Origin: Actinomycetes bacterium | GTDB taxonomy: Bacteria > Actinomycetota > Actinomycetes > Actinomycetales > Microbacteriaceae | Direction of reading: 5' to 3' | Assembly: GCA_023386365.1 (NCBI GenBank) | Contig: JAEWJX010000105.1 | Span: 1-64,000, forward strand | Length of the DNA: 64,000 nucleotides | Shown: in pieces, positions 59,715 to 64,000 of the stretch | Layout of the letters: each line of letters opens with the position of its first letter | How positions within the stretch are numbered: the first letter of the stretch is position 1 | Notes under the pieces: generated by a model | What the model saw: only the letters and a program-made list of their open reading frames with translations | Database searches by the model: none | Told to the model about the DNA's origin: nothing | Translations under genes and position numbers: made by a program

Positions 59715-59990
59715 AATCGTTGCCACCCGGACGGGGGAGGAAAGGAACGTCCGTTAAACGGAGGGGCGGCGGCCAATTTGGGGGAATGGCCGCCGCCGCA
59801 GCAGTACTTGATTGGGGGGAATCGCGAGTACTGCAAGATCCGAGAGGTTACGCTCGGTGAGCCACAGTGTACTCCAAAAGGAGGACACCGCAACGGATGA
59901 ATTCCGGGTGAGCAGACCCGTTCGACCACCTCCGCACGACCGCTCGCCGACTGCTCCCCCGCCCGGTTCATCACCCCTCCCATCGGTGTG
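59715..59990 (+). other. Non-coding structured region between tad operon and acs; possible Ms1-like RNA
   Basis: I find no convincing gene in this stretch. It holds TCCGTTAAACGGA (59750-59762), a hairpin with 11-base arms (59765-59775 and 59787-59797) and a GGGGG loop, a second hairpin (59801-59834) with a GGGGGG loop, a minus-10-like TACGCT at 59849-59854, the strong AAAAGGAGG at 59876-59884 and a four-codon reading frame at 59896. Position between a minus-strand Tad cluster and plus-strand acs resembles the Ms1 RNA locus of other actinobacteria as I remember it. Confidence 0.35.
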
Positions 59991-59996
59991 ACTAGG
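59991..59996 (+). promoter_or_regulatory. Candidate minus-10 TAGGAT, acs
   Basis: TAGGAT at about 59991-59996 would start the acs message near 60003, with a leader of 55-70 bases. Confidence 0.35.
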
Positions 59997-60060
59997 ATCG
60001 GGAACGTTCCCCGGAAACCCTCCGCGCGACTACCAGGCACGGTCGCGAATCGACACAAGG

Positions 60061-62043
60061 ATGATGACGTCCATGACTTCGATCGACAGCCTGCTCACCG
60101 AGACCCGACGCTTCGCGCCGAGCCCCGAGTTCACCGACGACCGCGTCGCCGGCCCCGAGCTCGCCGAGCGCGCCACCGCCGACCGCCTCGCCTACTGGGC
60201 CGACCGAGCCCGAGAGCTGCACTGGCACAAGCCGTTCCACGAGGTGCTCGACTGGAGCAACCCGCCGTTCGCGAAGTGGTTCGCCGACGGTGAGCTGAAC
60301 GTCGCCTACAACTGCCTCGACCGGCATGTGCTCGCCGGCCACGGCGACCGCATCGCCATCCACTGGGAGGGCGAGCCGGGCGACAGCCGCAGCATCACCT
60401 ACGCCGAGCTGACCTCCGAGGTGAAGCGGGCCGCCAACACGCTCGCCGCACTCGGCGTCTCGCAGGGCGACCGCGTCGCCATCTACATGCCGGTCGTCCT
60501 CGAGGCGGTCGTCGCGATGCTCGCCGTCGCGCGGCTGGGTGCTGTGCACTCGGTCGTCTTCGGCGGGTTCAGCGCCGAGTCGTTGCGCGCCCGCATCGAG
60601 GACGCGGAGGCCAAGCTCGTCATCACCGCCGACGGCGGCTACCGCAAGGGCCGCGTCTTCCCGCTGAAGGACACCGTCGACGCCGCCCTCGAGGGCGAGA
60701 CCACCATCGAGCACGTTCTGGTCGTGAAGCGCGGCGGCAACGACGTCGCCTGGACCGAGGGTCGCGACATCTGGTGGGACGACGCCATGTCGAGCGCCGA
60801 CCTCGACCACGAGGCGCACGGCTTCCCCGCCGAGAACCCGCTCTTCATCCTCTACACCTCCGGCACCACCGGGAAGCCGAAGGGCATCCTGCACACGAGC
60901 GGCGGTTACCTGACCCAGGTAGCCGCCACCCACCACGACGTGTTCGACCTGCACCCCGAGCGCGACGTCTACTGGTGCACCGCCGACATCGGATGGGTGA
61001 CCGGGCACAGCTACGTCGTCTACGGTCCGCTCGCGAACGGCGCGACCCAACTGCTCTACGAAGGCACCCCCGACACCCCGCACCCGGGCCGGTGGTGGGA
61101 GCTGATCGAGAAGTACAAGGTGTCGATCCTCTACACGGCGCCCACCGCGATCCGCTCGTTCATGAAGCTGGGGCGTCAGATCCCGCAGAAGTTCGACCTC
61201 TCCAGCCTGCGGCTCCTCGGGTCGGTGGGCGAACCCATCAACCCGGAGGCGTGGATCTGGTACCGCGACGTCATCGGCGGGGGCGACACCCCCATCGTCG
61301 ACACCTGGTGGCAGACGGAGACCGGCGGCATCATGATCTCCGCCCTCCCCGGCGTGACGACACTCAAGCCGGGAAGCGCGCAGGTGCCGCAGCCGGGCAT
61401 CAAGATCGACATCCTCTCCGATGACGGAACGCGCGTCGATCCGCCCAACGGCGGGCTGCTGACGGTGCGCGAGCCATGGCCGTCGATGCTGCGCGGCATC
61501 TGGGGCGACCCGGACCGCTTCGTGGAGACGTACTGGGAGAAGTTCGCACGAGCCGGCTGGCGGTACTTCGCCGGCGACGGCGCTCACGTCGACGAGGACG
61601 GCGACATCTGGCTGCTGGGCCGCATCGACGACGTCATGAACGTGTCGGGTCACCGGCTCTCCACGACCGAGATCGAGTCGGCGCTCGTCGGCAACCCGAT
61701 GGTCGCCGAGGCGGCCGTCGTGGGGGCGTCGGATGAGACGACCGGTCAAGCGGTCGTCGCGTTCGTGATCATCAAGCAGTCGCACCGCAAGGAGCACACC
61801 GACGACGAGTTCGTGCAACTGCTGAAGGCGCACGTCGCCCAGGCGATCGGCGCGATCGCACGACCGCGCGACATCCTCATCGTGACCGAGCTGCCGAAGA
61901 CGCGCTCCGGCAAGATCATGCGGCGGCTCTTGCGCGACGTCGCCGAGGGTCGGGCGATCGGCGACACGACGACGCTCGCCGACACCTCCGTGATGCAGAT
62001 CATCAGCGACAAGCTGCGCGGAGGGGCCCCCGCCGAAGACTAG
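60061..62043 (+). CDS. acs: Acetyl-CoA synthetase
   Basis: The 660-residue protein is an ANL-family ligase. It shows the AMP-binding P-loop YTSGTTGKPKGILHTSGG, DIGWVTGHSYVVYGPL, TWWQTETGG, the hinge LGRIDDVMNVSGHRLST (split), and KTRSGKIMRRLLR with the catalytic Lys that is commonly acetylated for control. It activates acetate to acetyl-CoA. Three ATGs (60061, 60064, 60073) are possible starts; AAGGA at 60057-60061 best suits 60073. It lies just after the structured non-coding region. Confidence 0.95.
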   Translation: MMTSMTSIDSLLTETRRFAPSPEFTDDRVAGPELAERATADRLAYWADRARELHWHKPFHEVLDWSNPPFAKWFADGELNVAYNCLDRHVLAGHGDRIAIHWEGEPGDSRSITYAELTSEVKRAANTLAALGVSQGDRVAIYMPVVLEAVVAMLAVARLGAVHSVVFGGFSAESLRARIEDAEAKLVITADGGYRKGRVFPLKDTVDAALEGETTIEHVLVVKRGGNDVAWTEGRDIWWDDAMSSADLDHEAHGFPAENPLFILYTSGTTGKPKGILHTSGGYLTQVAATHHDVFDLHPERDVYWCTADIGWVTGHSYVVYGPLANGATQLLYEGTPDTPHPGRWWELIEKYKVSILYTAPTAIRSFMKLGRQIPQKFDLSSLRLLGSVGEPINPEAWIWYRDVIGGGDTPIVDTWWQTETGGIMISALPGVTTLKPGSAQVPQPGIKIDILSDDGTRVDPPNGGLLTVREPWPSMLRGIWGDPDRFVETYWEKFARAGWRYFAGDGAHVDEDGDIWLLGRIDDVMNVSGHRLSTTEIESALVGNPMVAEAAVVGASDETTGQAVVAFVIIKQSHRKEHTDDEFVQLLKAHVAQAIGAIARPRDILIVTELPKTRSGKIMRRLLRDVAEGRAIGDTTTLADTSVMQIISDKLRGGAPAED

Positions 62044-62046
62044 CGG

Positions 62047-62505
62047 CTACGCGAACTCGAGGATCAACTCCACCTCGACGGGCGCGTCGAGGGGGAGCAC
62101 GGCGACGCCGACGGCCGAGCGTGCGTGGCGCCCGGCGTCGCCGAACACCTCACCGAGGAGTTCGGACGCACCGTTGATGACGCCGGGTTGCCCGGTGAAG
62201 TCGGGGGCGGATGCGACGAAGCCGACCACCTTCACGACCCGGGTCACACGGTCGAGCGAACCGATGACGCTCTCCGCGGCGGCGAGGGCGTTCAGCGCGC
62301 ACACGCGGGCGAACTCCTTCGCCTCGTCGGCGCCGACCTCGGCACCGACCTTGCCGAGCGCGGGCAGCACGCCGCCGATGAGCGGCAACTGGCCCGCCGT
62401 GAAGACGAGGTTGCCGGATGCCATCGCGGGCACATACGCGCCGGCGGGGGTCGCGACGGGCGGCAGAGCCAGCCCGAGTTCGGCGAGACGATCGGCGACG
62501 CTCAT
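62047..62505 (-). CDS. RidA/YjgF-family protein
   Basis: The 152-residue protein resembles the longer RidA branch: TPAGAYVPAMASGNLVFTAGQLPL, VCALNALAAAESVIGSLDRV and GVAVLPLDAPVEVELILEFA. The usual Arg105 of the enamine deaminase site is not clear (the segment reads SAVGVAVLPL), so the activity may differ from canonical RidA. It starts at ATG 62505, overlapping the stop of the small DUF4177-like gene. M. tuberculosis has a similar RidA-like gene near ponA2 (from memory). Its stop lies 3 bases from the acs stop. Confidence 0.85.
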   Translation of the reverse strand: MSVADRLAELGLALPPVATPAGAYVPAMASGNLVFTAGQLPLIGGVLPALGKVGAEVGADEAKEFARVCALNALAAAESVIGSLDRVTRVVKVVGFVASAPDFTGQPGVINGASELLGEVFGDAGRHARSAVGVAVLPLDAPVEVELILEFA

Positions 62506-62666
62506 TCGGCGTTCCCTTCGACGGGGCGCTTCAGGTAGGCGACGAGCCCACCCTCCGGGCCGGTGACGATCTGCACCAGTTCCCACCCCTGCGAGCCCCA
62601 ATTGTTGAGGATCGCGGTGGTGTTGTGGATGAGCAGCGGCGTGGTGAGGTATTCCCAGGTCGGCAC
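62502..62666 (-). CDS. DUF4177-like small protein
   Basis: This 54-residue reading frame begins at GTG 62666 (VPTWEYLTTPLLIHNTTAIL) and ends in LKRPVEGNAE. It contains the features of DUF4177: an initial WEYLTTPL strand and the NWGSQGWELVQIV core near the middle. CGGAAG lies upstream. Its TGA overlaps the RidA start (ATGA), which strongly supports that it is translated. A 54-residue frame is easily missed in annotation. Role unknown; in actinobacteria it is found next to RidA genes. Confidence 0.8.
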   Translation of the reverse strand: MPTWEYLTTPLLIHNTTAILNNWGSQGWELVQIVTGPEGGLVAYLKRPVEGNAE

Positions 62667-62707
62667 TTTTGGGGCTTCCGTTCAGCTATCCGGGAGGTGT
62701 CTTCCCG

Positions 62708-62713
62708 TACTCT
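62708..62713 (+). promoter_or_regulatory. Minus-10 box TACTCT, penicillin-binding protein gene
   Basis: TACTCT is 7 bases before the ATG at 62721, predicting a leaderless message. It is in the divergent gap with the DUF4177-like gene. Confidence 0.5.
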
Positions 62714-62720
62714 GAACCCT

Positions 62721-64000
62721 ATGCCCGCACAAGGATCTACGGCTAGAAGTCTGCTCGGGGCCGGTCTCGGCCTCATCGGCTTCAGTGCCATCGCCGGACT
62801 TCTGGTGACCGTCATGGTGGCCCCCGCCATCGCCGTCACCGGCATGACCGCCAGCAACTCCATGAGCGTCTTCCAGGACCTCCCCGACTACATCACCATC
62901 GACGAGCAGCGCCAGATCAACACGCTGTGGGCGAAGGACGTCGCCGGGTCCGACATCAAGATCGCCGACATCTTCGACCAGAACCGCGAAGAGGTCGCGC
63001 TGGAGCAGATGGACGAAGACCTGCTGTGGGCCGCCATCGACGGTGAAGACCGTCGCTTCTACGAGCACGGCGGCGTCGATGTGCCGTCCGTCATCCGTGC
63101 CGCCATCGGCCAGGCCACCGGCACCAGCGAGTCGGGCGCCTCGACCCTCTCGATGCAGCTCGTGCGCAACATCCTCATCCTCCGCGCCGTGAACACCCCG
63201 ATCTCGGAGAAGTTCACCGAGGAGGACTACAAGCAGGCCATCAAGGACGCCACCTACCCCGACCTGAACCGCAAGCTCAAGGAGATGAAGCTCGCGATCG
63301 GTCTGGAGAAGAAGTACACGAAGGACGAGATCCTCGCGGGCTACCTCAACATCGTTCTCATGGGTGGCACCACCTACGGCGTCCAGGCGGGTGCCCAGCG
63401 CTACTTCGGCACCACCGCCGCCGAGCTCACCCCCGCGCAGGCGGCCAGCCTGGTGGCGATCGTGCAGAACCCGAGCAAGAACGGTCTCGACAAGGTCGAC
63501 AACTTCGCGGCGAACCAGGAACGCCGCAACGTGATCCTCTACTGGATGCACACCCAGGGCCACCTCTCCGACGAGGACTACAAGACGGCCAAGGAGACCC
63601 CGGTCGACGAGACCACCGTGCAGCAGAACGCGCCGCGCAACGGCTGCACCTCGGCTCCCGTCGAGTACCGCATCCCGTGCGACTTCGCGATCAAGTCCAT
63701 CTACAACGGCGAGGTGCCGTCGCTCGGCGACACCAAGGCCAAGCAGATCCAGCGCTGGAAGGAGGGTGGTCTCAAGGTCACCCTCACCATCAACGCCAAC
63801 CTGCAGGGCTATGCGAACGGCGTCGTCGGCGAGCGCGCCCCCGCCAACGAGACCCGCATGCAGCTGGGTTCGTCGGTCACGAGTGTCGAGGTCGGCACCG
63901 GCCGCATCCTCGTGATGGCGCAGAACAAGGTGTTCGACGAGACCGGCCACGGTGACCCGCTCACCACGACCGCCGTCAACTTCTCGGGTGATGTGAACCA
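62721..64000 (+). CDS. Class A penicillin-binding protein (partial, runs off window)
   Basis: About 426 residues are visible. A cytoplasmic tip and one membrane helix (LLGAGLGLIGFSAIAGLLVTV, about 10-35) are followed by the GT51 glycosyltransferase domain: AIDGEDRRFYEHGGVDVPSVIRA (split) with the catalytic Glu, GASTLSMQLVRN, EILAGYLNIVLMGGTTYGVQAGAQRYFG (split). The start of the transpeptidase region follows (about 330 on). It builds and cross-links peptidoglycan. The Ser-x-x-Lys site lies beyond the window. The conserved QGGSTITQQ-type box reads ESGASTLSMQ here, a variant. Confidence 0.92.
   Translation, partial: MPAQGSTARSLLGAGLGLIGFSAIAGLLVTVMVAPAIAVTGMTASNSMSVFQDLPDYITIDEQRQINTLWAKDVAGSDIKIADIFDQNREEVALEQMDEDLLWAAIDGEDRRFYEHGGVDVPSVIRAAIGQATGTSESGASTLSMQLVRNILILRAVNTPISEKFTEEDYKQAIKDATYPDLNRKLKEMKLAIGLEKKYTKDEILAGYLNIVLMGGTTYGVQAGAQRYFGTTAAELTPAQAASLVAIVQNPSKNGLDKVDNFAANQERRNVILYWMHTQGHLSDEDYKTAKETPVDETTVQQNAPRNGCTSAPVEYRIPCDFAIKSIYNGEVPSLGDTKAKQIQRWKEGGLKVTLTINANLQGYANGVVGERAPANETRMQLGSSVTSVEVGTGRILVMAQNKVFDETGHGDPLTTTAVNFSGDVN

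Noticed and set aside
59896..59910. Four-codon frame (ATG AAT TCC GGG TGA) behind a strong AAAAGGAGG
   Set aside because: Too short to call as a gene. The strong site may be part of RNA structure instead; kept only as part of the non-coding region finding.
59702..60058. Minus-strand frame of 118 codons in the tad-acs gap
   Set aside because: No start signal, no known motif, and it runs through several hairpins; likely chance.

Overview
The window is about 64 kb of high-GC DNA with tightly packed genes, and it reads as the chromosome of a Gram-positive actinobacterium, most likely of the family Microbacteriaceae. The pointers are the GC-rich codon bias with many GTG starts, the repeated word GCATCC/GGATGC inside genes, a Tad/Flp pilus locus beside topA, a type 1 sdhCDAB operon, and gene orders I recognise from other actinobacteria. 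Almost everything is core metabolism. I see no prophage, insertion sequence, CRISPR array or integrase.

Layout. 0-3 kb (minus): a three-gene signalling unit (NarL-type response regulator, membrane histidine kinase, membrane partner without kinase motifs). 3-9.5 kb: a TrmA/RlmD-type RNA methyltransferase, a Maf pyrophosphatase, a biotin carboxylase/BCCP subunit, an ArsR regulator coupled to an SRPBCC-YCII fusion, and an LpdA-type flavoprotein. 9.5-22.8 kb: a nucleoside island with purine nucleoside phosphorylase, a sugar-phosphate mutase, adenosine deaminase, PTS IIA and IIB without IIC, nucleoside hydrolase, thymidine phosphorylase, cytidine deaminase and a Bmp-type nucleoside ABC transporter. 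Transporter and catabolic genes from nupO to deoA are chained by 4-base overlaps. 23-33 kb: manC, sdhCDAB, a YihY protein, exonuclease III, trpS, GNAT and HAD proteins, a DUF2510/G5 surface protein. 33-39 kb: a GH16-like protein and an FMN-riboswitch-controlled ribDE-BA-H operon ending in an MHS-family permease. 39-44 kb: an F420-type reductase and a drug-export ABC system around a 71-residue regulator with two palindromic operators. 44-50.5 kb: gabD, pncA, dacB, an oxidoreductase, a secreted CAP protein with an odd G-tract leader, a small membrane protein and tRNA-Thr(CGT). 50.6-59.7 kb (minus): an exported peptidase, holB, tmk, topA and a compact Tad cluster. 59.7-64 kb: a structured non-coding stretch, acs, ridA, a small DUF4177-type gene and the start of a class A penicillin-binding protein that runs off the window.

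How the genes work together: the nucleoside island imports nucleosides, deaminates or cleaves them, and feeds ribose phosphates into central carbon metabolism. From memory, the blocks lpdA-pnp-pmm-add-deoA-cdd-sdh and holB-topA-tad-acs-ridA-ponA recall two regions of the Mycobacterium tuberculosis chromosome, so much of the order looks ancestral.

Most interesting non-coding observations: a 400-base multi-hairpin region between the Tad operon and acs, which by position is a candidate for an Ms1-like RNA; three G6 tracts spaced exactly 26 bases in the CAP gene leader; about sixteen genes with a TAnnnT box 6-9 bases before the start codon, suggesting leaderless transcription; and several clean operator palindromes next to small regulators. 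All product names come from reading motifs by eye; no database search was run.
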